Origin: Ecdyonurus torrentis | Taxonomy: Eukaryota; Arthropoda; Insecta; Ephemeroptera; Heptageniidae | Assembly (NCBI GenBank): GCA_949318235.1 | Contig: OX439132.1 | Coordinates: 3,531,689-3,595,688, forward strand | Length of the DNA: 64,000 nucleotides | Reading direction: 5' to 3' | Shown here: positions 26,094 to 37,526 of the stretch, one piece after another | How the letters are laid out: every line of letters begins with the position of its first letter | How positions within the stretch are numbered: the stretch's first letter is position 1 | Notes under the pieces: model-generated | Seen by the model: the letters and a program-made list of their open reading frames with translations, nothing else | Database searches by the model: none | What the model was told of the DNA's origin: nothing | Position numbers and translations under genes: made by a program

Positions 26094-26410
26094 ATAATTA
26101 TGTTATCTCATTTTCAGCACAATTTGTTCGATACAGCATAAGATACTATTATGCTATATTTCATAATAATGAAACTACATTGAAAGAAAAATTACGTAAT
26201 TTATGCTCTATTTATGTCATTATAGCATAAATTATGCGTTATTGAAAAAATTGTGCTGAAAATGAGCAGCATAATTATTACGTATTTATTTTTTTTGCGT
26301 ATATATAAAAAGAATAAAATTATGTTGTACAGCATAATTATATATATTTATGCTATTCTAAAATAGTTACGTTTATGCTATATGACATAAATACAGCATC
26401 AATTACGATT
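26094..26410 (-). mobile_element. Family A element, subtype i, split by a nested family A copy
   Basis: The left half (26094-26177: ATAATTATGTTATCTCATTT, TTTGTTCGATACAGCATAAG) and the right half (26317-26410: ATTATGTTGTACAGCATAAT ... CATAAATACAGCATCAATTACG) together make one minus-oriented element. A + oriented copy sits between them. Confidence 0.7.
26179..26300 (+). mobile_element. Nested short family A copy
   Basis: GAAAGAAAAATTACGTAATT at the left and CATAATTATTACGTATTTAT at the right. The interior has lost the central approximately 80 bp seen in full-length copies. Confidence 0.7.
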
Positions 26411-26419
26411 ATTGTATCC

Positions 26420-26652
26420 GTATGCGTGTATATAAACGGACAAAAATAATTACGTAATGATTATGCTTAATACAACAAAAATTATGCTTAACAACATAAT
26501 TTATGCTATATTGTACAGTGATTATAATAATTAACATTTTAATTAAGATGTTCAGCATAAAATATGTTACTAAAAAATAACAACATTTGTGCTCTACAAT
26601 ACAGCAATTATATAATGCAGCATAAATTACATAATCTATTTCCCCGTGTATA
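26420..26652 (-). mobile_element. Family A element, subtype ii, minus orientation
   Basis: Starts ACGGACAAAAATAATTACGT and contains AACATTTGTGCTCTACAATA. It ends TTACATAATCTATTTCCCCG then TGTA. Both termini are visible. Confidence 0.82.
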
Positions 26653-27000
26653 TTATACACATAATATTACAGTACAGTATATATACATAATTAAGTTATA
26701 AATTTTTAAATTATGGGCGTGGCTCTAATTGTTACTTTTTTATGCAAAAACGACAAAAAATCAGGTGTTAAAGTGAATATTAAAATTTCGGAATGAAAAT
26801 AATTTATATATAAATAAATTAAGGTGGAGAGTTAATTAATTCAGCATGTAACTTTATTAATTTTTTGTAGTAAAAATAGTTGAGAGATTTGAACCAAGCA
26901 AGTTTACAGTGTCTTGATAAACATTGTAACTTGAATTCTTTCCTATACACCCCCCACAAATTTATGTTGTTTGCGTTGTGCTACTAACAAAATTGTAACT

Positions 27001-27052
27001 GACTGTTACTGTTAAACTGTTAAAACTGTTAAATACTGTTAAACAGTTGGGT
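27001..27052. repeat. Short tandem repeat of an ACTGTTAAA-like unit
   Basis: About six imperfect 8-10 bp units built on CTGTTAAA. Confidence 0.8.
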
Positions 27053-27458
27053 TAGATTGAGAGCCTGATTTTGCCCAATAAAAGTCGTTAATTATTATTA
27101 TTATTATCAATCACAAAAACACACATTGTACAAAAACACACATTTTTTTTATTCAACCAAATGCACCCTCTTTTCTCGCGCAATTTTCTCCACATAAACA
27201 CCAAAATTGTCCATGTGATCTATGTAATATTGAAGTTACACGTGATAATTTTTTTCCCGGTGGTTCCAGTTTCCAGTTGAAATAACCTCTCAGCTTGATT
27301 TGCGGGCGATGTTGTATAAAGCTCACTAGACATCAATATTACAGCCTCGTTGCTGTAAAAATAAGAAATACGACAATTGACCCAGACAGTGCAAAGCAAC
27401 CATACAGCAACTTTTACAATATACAGCTATAGGTATGCAATCAATGGAGGCAGGAGGT

Positions 27459-27640
27459 TATCGGTTTAAAAAAAAACTTAAAAAATTTCTATGGCTAAAA
27501 ATACGTAAAAGTTATATCTAGTAATTCTCATTTAAAATTTTCCGAAATCGGTGGAGTAGTTTTCTTAAAAATTGCAAAAAACGTGTTTTTCCTCATAAGC
27601 ATAATGTTAAATTATAGGAGACCCTTAGCTTTACCATAGA
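27459..27640 (+). repeat. Dispersed repeat, second copy at 62.8 kb
   Basis: Shared words in the same order include TTTCTATGGCTAAAA, ACGTAAAAGT, TTTCTTAAAAATTGCAAAAA (diverged), CATAAGCATAATGTTAAATT and CCTTAGCTTT. No terminal inverted repeat is visible and it is non-coding. Confidence 0.7.
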
Positions 27641-27675
27641 ATAAGTAATATACTTATATACTATGGCTTTACTCG

Positions 27676-27875
27676 NNNNNNNNNNNNNNNNNNNNNNNNN
27701 NNNNNNNNNNNNNNNNNNNNNNNNNNNNNNNNNNNNNNNNNNNNNNNNNNNNNNNNNNNNNNNNNNNNNNNNNNNNNNNNNNNNNNNNNNNNNNNNNNNN
27801 NNNNNNNNNNNNNNNNNNNNNNNNNNNNNNNNNNNNNNNNNNNNNNNNNNNNNNNNNNNNNNNNNNNNNNNNNNN
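27676..27875. other. Assembly gap of exactly 200 N
   Basis: The run of 200 N ends directly at a CT microsatellite. The second gap in the window has the same length, so it is probably a fixed-size placeholder and not a measured distance. Confidence 0.97.
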
Positions 27876-27883
27876 TCTCTCTC

Positions 27884-27952
<69 letters not shown>
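27876..27952. repeat. (CT)n microsatellite bordering the gap
   Basis: A CT tract with one CACT interruption. Its 5' extent is lost in the gap. Confidence 0.97.
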
Positions 27953-27954
<2 letters not shown>

Positions 27955-28016
27955 ATAATGTTTAGTTTGAAAATTTAATAGTCTCACTCATGCTATACAG
28001 TACATAAAAATAAAAT

Positions 28017-28020
<4 letters not shown>

Positions 28021-28070
<50 letters not shown>
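28021..28070. repeat. (TA)n microsatellite, about 50 bp
   Basis: Pure tract. 28071-28715 is AT-rich and without a recognisable gene. Confidence 0.95.
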
Positions 28071-28073
<3 letters not shown>

Positions 28074-28715
28074 GTAGATTATTTATACTATAAAGATATA
28101 AAATTACAGTATTTTATCTACCAAGAAATTCTATCATTATAAATTGTCTTGTACGTATATATAAATCGATTTATAAATAAATCGATTTGTATTTCTTTAA
28201 TATTCTATATAGCAATATTTGCGATATTTTATATAGTAAAGAAAAACGATAGTTACATATATTTTTTTTTATGGGAAAACATCATGTCTTTAAGGCAATT
28301 TTATTTTATCTTGCGGTGTGATTACTTCAATTGTTTTCAGTTCAAATATATGACGTCATACATAAAATATAAAATCACAACTATTATTCTAAAAATAAAA
28401 CTTTGAAAAGATTGTTTTAAAATTATAAGAGTAAAAGATAAATATCGACTTGCGGGCGGATTTACAAAATAAATATTTTGAACTACATTCTTTATTTTGT
28501 ACTTCAAATTATTTACTCATTGTTTCGATGCATACGTGGTTGCAATATACAGGATGAGTTATTACTTTATGCGTGTTGTTTCATATTTGTTTAAATTTTA
28601 CTAGTGCAGTAGTTTTCTCAAAAACATGCTAATAAAAAAAAAAAAAAAAAACGTAATATTATATAAGGATATGAAACTTTAGGTGTACGGTCATTTTACT
28701 AAAAAGTTATTTCTT

Positions 28716-28800
28716 TTGGCATATGGGAATAACATGTAATTAGATAGAGTTTTGCGTCAACTGAAATCTCCATCTGATTGCATTAAATGGCCATAGGTCA
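28716..28800. repeat. Second copy of the 18.2 kb short element, partial
   Basis: GTTTTGCGTCAACTGAAATC then TCCATCTGATTGCATTAAAT and GGCCATA, matching 18295-18345. Confidence 0.65.
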
Positions 28801-28916
28801 ATAAAAATTAATTAATTAATTTTTAAGTAAAGTGACTATACATATTCTCGTCCTGTGATTGGGTAACGCACTGCACCGATAAGTCCTATTGTTCATATTA
28901 TTTATGCCAATCAATG

Positions 28917-28998
28917 ATCTTCGTAATCTCAGTTCCATTGCTCCAAACAATGCGCAATTCCATTTAAAGAGTATTACATGATCGTCATTTTTTTCGTC
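28917..28998 (+). repeat. Partial copy of the 41 kb short palindrome family
   Basis: AATGCGCAATTCCATTTAAA and ATGATCGTCATTTTTTTCG match the second unit at 41106-41205. Confidence 0.65.
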
Positions 28999-28999
28999 G

Positions 29000-29363
29000 T
29001 GTGGAGCATAAATATAAAAATATCCAGGGTTTTCAAATTAGTGTTACTTCAATTCAAGTCCAATAAATGCTGATAGTTACCGCGGGAGGAGGGGAGGGAG
29101 AGAATCTTAGCAATTTTACTATAAGCTTAAAACATGTCAAATGTATTTATCGATAGCACGTGTAATTACACCGTAATCGATAGTAAATGTGTCATTAAAA
29201 TATCGACGCAACTGCAGTACGCTCGAAACAAAATTAATTCATCGATTATAATATTTTGATGAATCATATATTTATTTTCTGCTTTACATTGCCTCAAATT
29301 AACGGAAATTTTTCTACATAAGAAAAAATAAAAATAATTGCATTTTTATTATTATAATTATTA

Positions 29364-29409
<46 letters not shown>

Positions 29410-29719
29410 GATAGTGTATTATCTCAAAGATTGGTCCTACAGTACAATTGTAAGAACGTTTGGTTTCCACACGTCATCCTCGGTAACTAGTATTGTCAGC
29501 TGTAATGTAGAAGTGATTACGTTTTATATTTATAGTATAAATTATACACAATGTTAAATATCAAGTTAGATACATTTTAATGTCAAAATAAAACAAAGTA
29601 CCTTATTTCTCAAAAAAAAAAAAAAAAAAAAAAAAACAAACATACAAAGGTAAGAAGAAGTAGAAAAAAAGTAAAGAGTGACGCAGCATCTCTGTGGGTG
29701 CTTTTATCTCGAGTTTACA

Positions 29720-29757
<38 letters not shown>

Positions 29758-29900
29758 TCATGTTATTTCTGTGAGAATACCATGCAACATTATATTTCTC
29801 TCTTTCTTTTCTTATTTTTCTTCCAAACCTTTTTTTGTTTCTTTTCTCATTCCAATTTGAGTTACCAAAGCAATGATGATAATCTTGATGGATGGCATTA

Positions 29901-29965
<65 letters not shown>

Positions 29966-30470
29966 ATCCATTCCTTCAATAAATACAAAACCAACTTGTT
30001 TCTCTCTCTCTCTCTCTCTCAACATATTATATAAGCTATTTTGATTGACACCTACATCTGATTCTAATATCTACATATTTTTAAATTAATTTTTGTAATA
30101 TTATTGATGTGTGTAGTTTAATTTTAAAAAATACATGTATAAAAAAAAAAGTAATCAAAATATTTCAAAGATTATATACATATTATCGAGTTGACATGAT
30201 GTAAAAAAAAATATATATATAAAAAATATTTTTTACTCTGAGTATTGTAATTTTATTTTTGTATTTTTTTGTGGATGTGAATATTTTATAGAAGTAAATT
30301 TTGTACGGCCTGAGTTCCGGGAAAGATGTTTGCAGATGATAATGAAAACCGGACTTGACTGACTTCGTTAACTTCTTTGTTTTTTTGTACTGCTCGCCTT
30401 GCATGTGACTGAGCTGGGAGACTAGAAGTAAAAAAACTAAATACATAATTAACTAAGTATATATATATAC
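29000..30470. repeat. Microsatellite-dense non-coding stretch
   Basis: Contains poly-T 29370-29406, poly-A 29614-29636 and (CT)n tracts 29722-29754, 29903-29962 and 30001-30020. The RERERE and SLSLSL frames across it are artefacts. The patch 30300-30420 is of mixed composition but shows no exon. Confidence 0.8.
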
Positions 30471-30473
30471 ACA

Positions 30474-30895
30474 CACAAATAATTACGTATAGTAATTCAT
30501 GCTAGCTCAATGTAGCAACATTAATATCCACTGTTATTTACGTTATATACACCGACAAAAATAACTAAGTAATAATTATGCTAGCTCATTTTCAGCATAA
30601 TTTGTTCAATACAGCACAATTTATGCTATACTGCATCATAACTATGTTACATATAGCATAAATATCATGTATTTTATTGAGTATTATGTCGTTATAAATT
30701 AATATAATTTATGCTATAACGACATAAATGCAGCATAAATTATTCGTCTTGTATAGTATTTGATTGTTATATATACATAACATAACAGTTAACATGTTCA
30801 GCATAATTACTTATGTTGTTACAAAATAACAACATTTGTGCTCTACAATATAGCAAGTGTTCATAAATTACGTAATTTATTTTGTCCATATAAAT
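30474..30895 (-). mobile_element. Family A subtype ii element split by a nested subtype i copy
   Basis: The left part (30474-30535: AATTACGTATAGTAATTCAT then GCTAGCTCAATGTAGCAACA) and the right part (30765-30895: AACAGTTAACATGTTCAGCA ... CAACATTTGTGCTCTACAAT ... AATTACGTAATTTATTTTG) are the two halves of one subtype ii copy. A complete subtype i element lies between them. Confidence 0.75.
30545..30760 (-). mobile_element. Nested family A element, subtype i
   Basis: TACACCGACAAAAATAACTA at the left, TCATTTTCAGCATAATTTGT inside, and GCAGCATAAATTATTCGTCT then TGTA at the right. Confidence 0.8.
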
Positions 30896-32300
30896 AATTA
30901 AATAAATAAAAGAATTTAATAAAATGGAGAAATAAATTAAAAGATAAATTAATAGAGATATAAATAGCTAAAGAAATAGGTAGATAAATTAATTAATTAA
31001 TAAACAGAGAAAAAAAAGAAATAGTAAAAAAATCAAATATATAAACGAATCATAAACTTACGAGTAAATAAACGATTGAACATAAACAAATAAAAGATTA
31101 AATAAAAACAAATAAACGAATGAAAAGGATTAAATTTAAATGGATGAATAAACAAATTTATAAATGAAATAAATAAAAAAGATTTAAAATTAAAGCGAGA
31201 GTAAGCAATCCTTCCTTGTGCAGCATGTGGCATTTATTTAAATGTTGGTAATTAATGAGTTGGCTTGACATATGAAAGATAAAATTAATTACCTCGACTA
31301 TACAATGTACACTCACATACACATACAATATAAAATTGTCATTTTATATAATGTTACTTTCTCCTCCACCCATCTGTCGTCATTTTTTATTTTAATTCCA
31401 GTCATATATAATCTTTTGTATCTGCTTAGTATGCTGAGAGGATGACTAAATATTCTGCCTCTCTCTCTGCACCAAACATTGGACGTATTATTGTACCATA
31501 TACCACGTATCGCAAAGTTTTATATTGTTGCCTGAATATCAATCACCATCAAATTTAAGTATTTTTTGTTTGTCTGCTCATGTTGTGTATTCTGTACTCG
31601 GTACTGATACTTTAGTGAGTAATCTGGCTAAGTCTCGGGGGAAAAAAATAAAATGAAATGAAAAAATAAAAGGAAAAAGGAAAAATGAAAATTACAAATT
31701 ACAAATTTATATGATGAAAATTGTGTCTAAATCATTGCTCTAAGAGAGAACACAAATAAATTGCAAAAGATAATAATACTTATTAATTATTATATTATTT
31801 CAGTATTTTAGATATTCCAATGTCACTTTTTCTATATTTTGTATGCATAATTTAAATTCATCCTTTCATATTTTTTACTCACCCAAATCTATATAAGTAT
31901 GATCCTGCAAATAATAAAATATGTAAAATTAGGGGTGAACTGCCCATATATTTCTGCACACAGACAAAATGAAATCAAAGACCATATTGCAGTCTTTGGT
32001 ATTAATTAACGACTTCAGCAACATTTATTAGCTTAATTAATTAATTATTGATTAATTAATTATTATAACATTTATAATAATTATGCTACACATTATAATA
32101 AATATGTATAGTTGAATAATTATTTTGTGCTAAAACGTAAATTCAGCAAAACAACGATATTTATTTTATTCTTGTTAGCAATCCACATGAAATTTATATT
32201 GTGAATCGTTCTTTAGAGTCATTGCAGATCCTTTTGTTATAAGTATATATGACAAATCGAATTTATATAATTTACTTTTACAATAGATTTGTATAGCATC
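30896..32300. repeat. AT-rich stretch with degenerate AAATA-type repeats
   Basis: 30890-31200 is a purine-rich degenerate ATAAATAR tetranucleotide-like array on +. Its minus frame FINLFIHPFKF is an artefact. The rest has no recognisable gene. Confidence 0.6.
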
Positions 32301-32309
32301 AAGCAAGAT

Positions 32310-32459
<150 letters not shown>

Positions 32460-32519
32460 ATGATAAATGGACTTTACAGACTGTTTTGACACCAGCATCA
32501 ATGCATCACCAACTCACCT

Positions 32520-32554
<35 letters not shown>

Positions 32555-32876
32555 CGCAAAAACTGAGACGTGAATAAGTCTTTGAAGTTTCACACCCTTT
32601 TCTTGTTATATAAATACCGAAATAAAATATATGTATAGACAGAGCAACTTAAATGTTTAAAAAATAATGTACGTATATCTAAAAGTAATAAAAAATATCA
32701 GTAAAAATATGTTATAAAAAAAAACAAAAAAAAAACATGATATGTATTTAAAATATAACAAGGTAACATTCTTCTTTTCATTCATTATTCTTGTTCTCTC
32801 TCTCTCTCTCTCAGCTCGTTCAGGCTTTATCTGGTTACCCGGAGTATCATGCAATATTAAACTTCATTTATAACTT

Positions 32877-32879
<3 letters not shown>

Positions 32880-32943
<64 letters not shown>
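32880..32943. repeat. (GA)n microsatellite, about 64 bp
   Basis: Pure tract. Confidence 0.97.
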
Positions 32944-32946
<3 letters not shown>

Positions 32947-35209
32947 CTTTAACTCACGTCGTTACTATTTTATGTCATCGTTCGTTTTACTTTCTTAACG
33001 TTATAAATTGTTTTTAATTGATTCTTATTATAAATACATTTTAAATAATTTTTCCTCCTGATATTTTTGTATACTATATATAAAGTTTTGATTAATTAAT
33101 TATATTCCTTGTTTATTATAATTTCAATTTAATTAAGGCTGTTTTTTTACAGTATATAAACAAGTTATTTTAATTTATCATTTAAAAAAAATCGACTTTT
33201 GGGTTTCTTTAATGATTGCGCCTTTTTTTTTTTTTTTTTTTACTGAATAAAAAATTATTTATTTATGCGTTTCTGATTAGCTTTTCAAAAAGAAAAAGCA
33301 AAAAATGGCATAAATTTAAATTAAGTTAAATTTTAATTAAATAAATAATAATTTTGGTTCGTATTTGGTTTTTTAATTTACGTTAAATTAAAATAATAAT
33401 AAAATCGTCTATAAAACTCTAGGTTAAAAATTGCTTGCCTACCCCCCCCCCCTAACGAGTTGTAGAAAATGTCCCAATTTGTAGAATTTTCAACCACAGT
33501 TTTTTAAAATGTTTCAAAATATCCCATTTCTGATAAACCAATTAAAAAGTTACAACATTTTCAAAGTTCATAATTTTTCTTATTTTGTGTGTTGTTTTCC
33601 TCACAAATTTTTGGCATATTTGGAACTGCTTTAATAGCATATAATAAATATCTTTTGGGGGTAAGAAAAAAATCTTCATCTTTTATAGTTAGTTGATTTG
33701 TGGCTTAATTAGTCTGATTTTTGTGAGTACAGTTTATCACCTGAAGTTGGCAAGATATTGACACAATTCATTATCAAATCAAACATTTTGTTTGCATTTT
33801 GACGACAATTTATCAGATTAAATTATGTTTTATTTATTTAACTTCGGTATATATGATTAAAGTTACAACACATTTAGATAAAAGCTTTAGAAAAAGAAAC
33901 TGTCCGTCAATTTTCACAAAACATAATGTAATATTTATTTTAACAACCTAAAAACAAAAAAGTTACTTTATTTTTAACACCCTTGTTTACGTAACTAAAA
34001 GCCTTCAAATTCCATTTTTTTTTTTTGTTTTTTTTTTTTTTGCTTAGAAACATCAACATTAAAATTAAAAAATAAACAATTTTTAAAATATTTTTAAATT
34101 AGATTTAAAAAAAAAAAATGTAAAAACATACCTGTTTAATATTAAAGGAAGTTTTGGACTGTTATAAATTTACATGTTGTATGCATACAGTCGACTAAAA
34201 TTAGAAGCGACGGAAGTTTGTTCTGGGTATAAAGACGTAGTATACAGTGTGTAACATAGGAGGAGGAGGGAGGAGGGACGTTTGTTTATTTGAAATAACG
34301 TGTGCTGTCCAAACTAACACTGCAATGTATGTGATAGAGAACGTGTCGAGGGAATAGCAGCTGCACAATCACAACTTTCAAAAATTATATAAAAGAAATC
34401 TTTGTGTTGGTAAAATTTGTTTAAAATATCAAAAAAATATCTGATAAGATGATATGTAAATTTTGGGTTTGTACACTGGGTTACGTGAAAATCTTTATTT
34501 TGTTAGCGTCATAGCATGGTATAGTTCCTATATTACAATACATGAACATATGATATAGCAATACCATCACTTGGAGCTTGATAATGGCAGTACACACTAA
34601 CAAGTAGAGGAATTGCCAATTGTAAGAGTTGCCGAATGCAACAGTCAAATTTGACCCAATTGATATCAATATAATATAGTGTATTTTGTGACCAAAAGTT
34701 AATAACCATAGTTTAAGCTGACCAACGTCATATTTACGGCTCATTTAAGAAAACAACTTTTAAAACTTGTACTTAACATTCTATTTATACATTTAATGCA
34801 TAGGTAGGAGCCTAAATTGTCCAAAACTGGATACAGGAGATTTGACATCTCTATGTTTACTCACTGCCAATGCATGGGTACTGTTGTAATGTCCAGAGCA
34901 TACACTCTAATGTTTAGGTACAGTTGTTGGCAGGTTCCAATAGTTGGCAGATATATGGGTCACTGAACACTTACAACAAAATTATCTCCTCAACCAATTC
35001 AGCTAGAGACTTGAAAATTTGGAAACCCAGGGTTTAGGATGGGAATCAATGGTGGCATCCAAAATGCTCTCAAGTCAATATTTCTGGAAGTGCCAACAAT
35101 TGAGGCTCAAAATTCTCGATTTAAATAACCAGTAAGAAGCCATTAGCTTCGGGATCTCTACCGCAGTAGAGTAAAATTGTTTATCACAATAGTTGTACAA
35201 TAGGTGTTA

Positions 35210-35213
<4 letters not shown>
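32944..35213. other. Non-coding stretch
   Basis: AT-rich up to about 34150, with a C-homopolymer at 33443-33452. 34190-35180 has more balanced composition but no recognised exon. The 87-codon minus frame at 34481-34744 shows no domain. Confidence 0.45.

Positions 35214-35249
<36 letters not shown>
35214..35249. repeat. (GT)n(GA)n compound microsatellite
   Basis: A short GT run switches to GA. Confidence 0.95.
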
Positions 35250-35256
<7 letters not shown>

Positions 35257-35481
35257 ACAAAATTTTCAGTTACAAAATATTCAATATAGTTATTTTAGTG
35301 ATGAAGCAACGTCTTTGATTGAAGAGAAGTGTCAATATTGATTGTGTGTTGCTTGAGTGACCAAACTTTACCTCTCTCTCTCACTGAAGTAGCGGGCACA
35401 CACCATCGTCCTAACTGACAACACACACACGGCTTGTTAGCTCAACAAACGTGCTACCAAAGTATAAATACACACACATAT

Positions 35482-35584
<103 letters not shown>

Positions 35585-36099
35585 CCCGGTATATTATATA
35601 CCATGCTGCTACTATGTACTAAAAACTTGACACACCTTTACAACAGAATTTTAAGTAAAAAAAAAAAAAACTTTTTTTTTCTTGTTCATAGTTAAATATT
35701 ATGCTAATTTTTTGAATAATTACAGCTTGTTTTTTTTGTGAGAAAGTAAATATTATAATTTATATAAAGTTTAAAAATTTTTTTTTTAAGATTTTTCTTG
35801 TGAGTTAATTAAATAATATAATTATGCTGCTATCATTTAATATTGCTGACAATTATAATCTTTCATTTCAGTCCATTTTAGTTTTAGTTGACTATCGCGG
35901 TGAAAACACACTTTGTATATAACAATGTTGTTATTATTTCTCATCATTGCCAAAATGTGGTATAAAATATACAAATATTGTGGTGTAATAATTTGCACCC
36001 AAGGGTGAATAGGTTGTCAACGTCCTACAACAAGTTCTCTTATTATTATTATATGTGATCAGTATTTTGTATGGTCTCTTAACTAAAACTATATTTTGC

Positions 36100-36332
36100 T
36101 ACACGGAAAAAAATTAGTACTAATGGCAGGTACATGAACCTGTATTTTGCAATAGGTACACTTGAATTAGGAACAGGTAGTTATAAAACTACAATACCAC
36201 TTAATGTAAGTGAGTCACACCTTTATTGTTGCACAGTGCACCTGCATTAGGTATTATTGTAGGATAATAGTACCTGTGTTCTAGGTTATATGTCTACCTA
36301 TTACATAGTAAGTATTAATTTTTTTGAGTGTA
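36100..36332. mobile_element. Short inverted-repeat element with TACAC ends
   Basis: The ends TACACGGAAAAAAATTAGTA and (reversed) TACACTCAAAAAAATTAATA are imperfect inverted repeats over 20 bp. The interior has repeated GGTACA/ACCTGT words but no coding capacity. The termini resemble those of family A and of the 20.3 kb element. Confidence 0.72.
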
Positions 36333-36404
36333 TTATTACTATTATTATTACTTATAGTAATAACAAGTTACGGACTGTTCACTATATATAATTCATGGGA
36401 TCTT

Positions 36405-36470
36405 ATCTGCTTCCGATTTAACATTCTACACATGCGCAGTATACGTTAAATCGAAAGTAGATATGATGTT
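36405..36470. repeat. Short palindrome with CATGCGCAG core, copy 1
   Basis: ATCTGCTTCCGATTTAAC and GTTAAATCGAAAGTAGATAT are inverted around ACACATGCGCAGTATAC. Confidence 0.75.
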
Positions 36471-36641
36471 AACTCTATACAGTTATAGCATAAATTAGTA
36501 TAGTCAGGTAACTTCTATAGTTACGAGTATATAGGTAACTTATATAGTTATATAAATAAGTTATCGTCTTTATTAAAAAAATAGAAAAACAAAATTGAAA
36601 ACGGTGAGGTTTATACCTGGCAAACCTATAGTGTAGGACTA

Positions 36642-36745
36642 TAGTGCTTGACTATATAGTGCATAGTGCTTGACTGTAGCCTATACTTTAATAGTACTTG
36701 ACTGTAGCCTACTCTAATAGTACTTGACTGTAGCATATATTATAC
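36642..36745 (+). repeat. Tandem repeat of ATAGTRCTTGACTGTAGC just upstream of the exon
   Basis: Four units start at about 36642, 36663, 36691 and 36717, with spacing 21-28 bp. Each carries CTTGACT, a branch-point-like word. The likely real branch point, ACTTGACTGAC, lies just outside the array at about 36758-36768, roughly 25-30 bases before the acceptor. Confidence 0.8.
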
Positions 36746-36791
36746 CTGTACTTTGTAACTTGACTGACCTGTGTTGTTTGTTTGCTCGCAG

Positions 36792-36958
36792 GTGGGTGGT
36801 GCTGGGTGCAGGCTGGTTCTACGTGGCAGGACTGCGCAGACCCCCCGAGGCTCTTGCGCGCAACTCCTCAGTGTGTCACCTGGTGGCCTGGGGACTCCCT
36901 GCTCTGCAAACAGTCACTGTTCTGGTGCTCAGGAACGTCGACGCCGATGAACTTACAG
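36792..36958 (+). CDS. fz4: Frizzled-4-like Wnt receptor, internal exon (end of TM3 to ECL2)
   Basis: Internal exon of a seven-pass Frizzled receptor, the cell-surface receptor for Wnt ligands that signals through Dishevelled. The acceptor is TTTGCTCGCAG at 36791 and the donor is ACAG|GTAAAT at 36959. The first base completes a codon, and the exon ends one base into the next. It encodes WVVLGAGWFYVAGLRR (end of TM3 into the second cytoplasmic loop), SSVCHLVAWGLPALQTVTVLVL (TM4) and the start of extracellular loop 2, NVDADELT. The DADELTG continuation is typical of vertebrate Frizzled-4 as I know it, where many other Frizzleds have DGD. The exon is far more GC-rich than its surroundings. Exons for the signal peptide, cysteine-rich domain and TM1-TM2 were not found and probably lie 5' of the window. 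That it is a Frizzled is near certain; the Fz4 assignment is likely but rests on motifs only. Confidence 0.9.
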
Positions 36959-37042
36959 GTAAATATCGAAACAAAACAATCACACAGCAATATTGAAGAA
37001 GACTAAATATATATAGGGGGTAATTTTATTGCATATTCTTAA

Positions 37043-37340
37043 AGAGGAAGTTCAGGGGTTACAACATGGCTTCTTCAATGTTAGATAATAATAAGAACTG
37101 GTCATAAACTTACATAATGATGACCCTAAGCACTTCCGTAGCCCCGCAAAATCATGATCATCCTGATGCAACCCTTCCCGTATATCTTTTACATCATACT
37201 GTAGAAAATGTTGTAGCGGGCATATCTCGCAAGTTTGAGGGGCTAACATAGGGCTTTGGGTCATCATATGTGAGTCAATCAACACTTCATCTCATTATCT
37301 AACATTGGAAAAGCCATCTTGTAAACCCTGAACTTCCTCT
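37043..37340. mobile_element. TTAA-flanked element, 298 bp, nested in the palindrome
   Basis: Perfect 15-bp terminal inverted repeats (AGAGGAAGTTCAGGG) lie between TTAA copies at 37039-37042 and 37341-37344. The inverted similarity extends inward (ACAACATGGCTTCTTCAATG against its counterpart near 37300). The 77-codon minus frame inside has no domain. Confidence 0.87.
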
Positions 37341-37401
37341 TTAAAGAGGACATTGTCCTGAATCGATAGATTTGTGAATTTCTTATTTTGGAGTTCATTA
37401 A

Positions 37402-37526
37402 GTATTTTTAATTGTTTTTTAAAGTCGTGAAATGACGTCACAGGTGGTAACTTTGTCCTATGCCCGCATGCATAAGTTGCAGCCTGTGACGGCATTTTTT
37501 TATTTTCGAAATTTAATTTAATATAC
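37402..37526. mobile_element. TTAA-flanked element, 125 bp, nested in the palindrome
   Basis: Flanked by TTAA at 37398-37401 and 37527-37530, with short terminal repeats GTAT and ATAC. An internal inverted pair, ATGACGTCACAGG and CCTGTGACGGCAT, is present. The right arm of the host palindrome shows the empty site ATTTAATGAACTC at 37773-37785, with a single TTAA. Confidence 0.85.

Noticed and set aside
27661..27987. Frames running through the first N gap
   Set aside because: Made of unknown bases plus CT repeat; no evidence for coding.
29603..30025. 140-codon minus frame, the longest frame in the left half
   Set aside because: Three CT microsatellites and a poly-A joined by unique AT-rich sequence; no domain and no splice support.
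34481..34744. 87-codon minus frame
   Set aside because: No recognisable domain; composition is only mildly different from the flanks.
36724..36791. Extending the Frizzled exon upstream to an ATG at 36724
   Set aside because: The residues before W (MTVAYIIPVLCNLTDL...) do not fit TM3 and come from the intronic tandem repeat; a clear acceptor lies at 36791.
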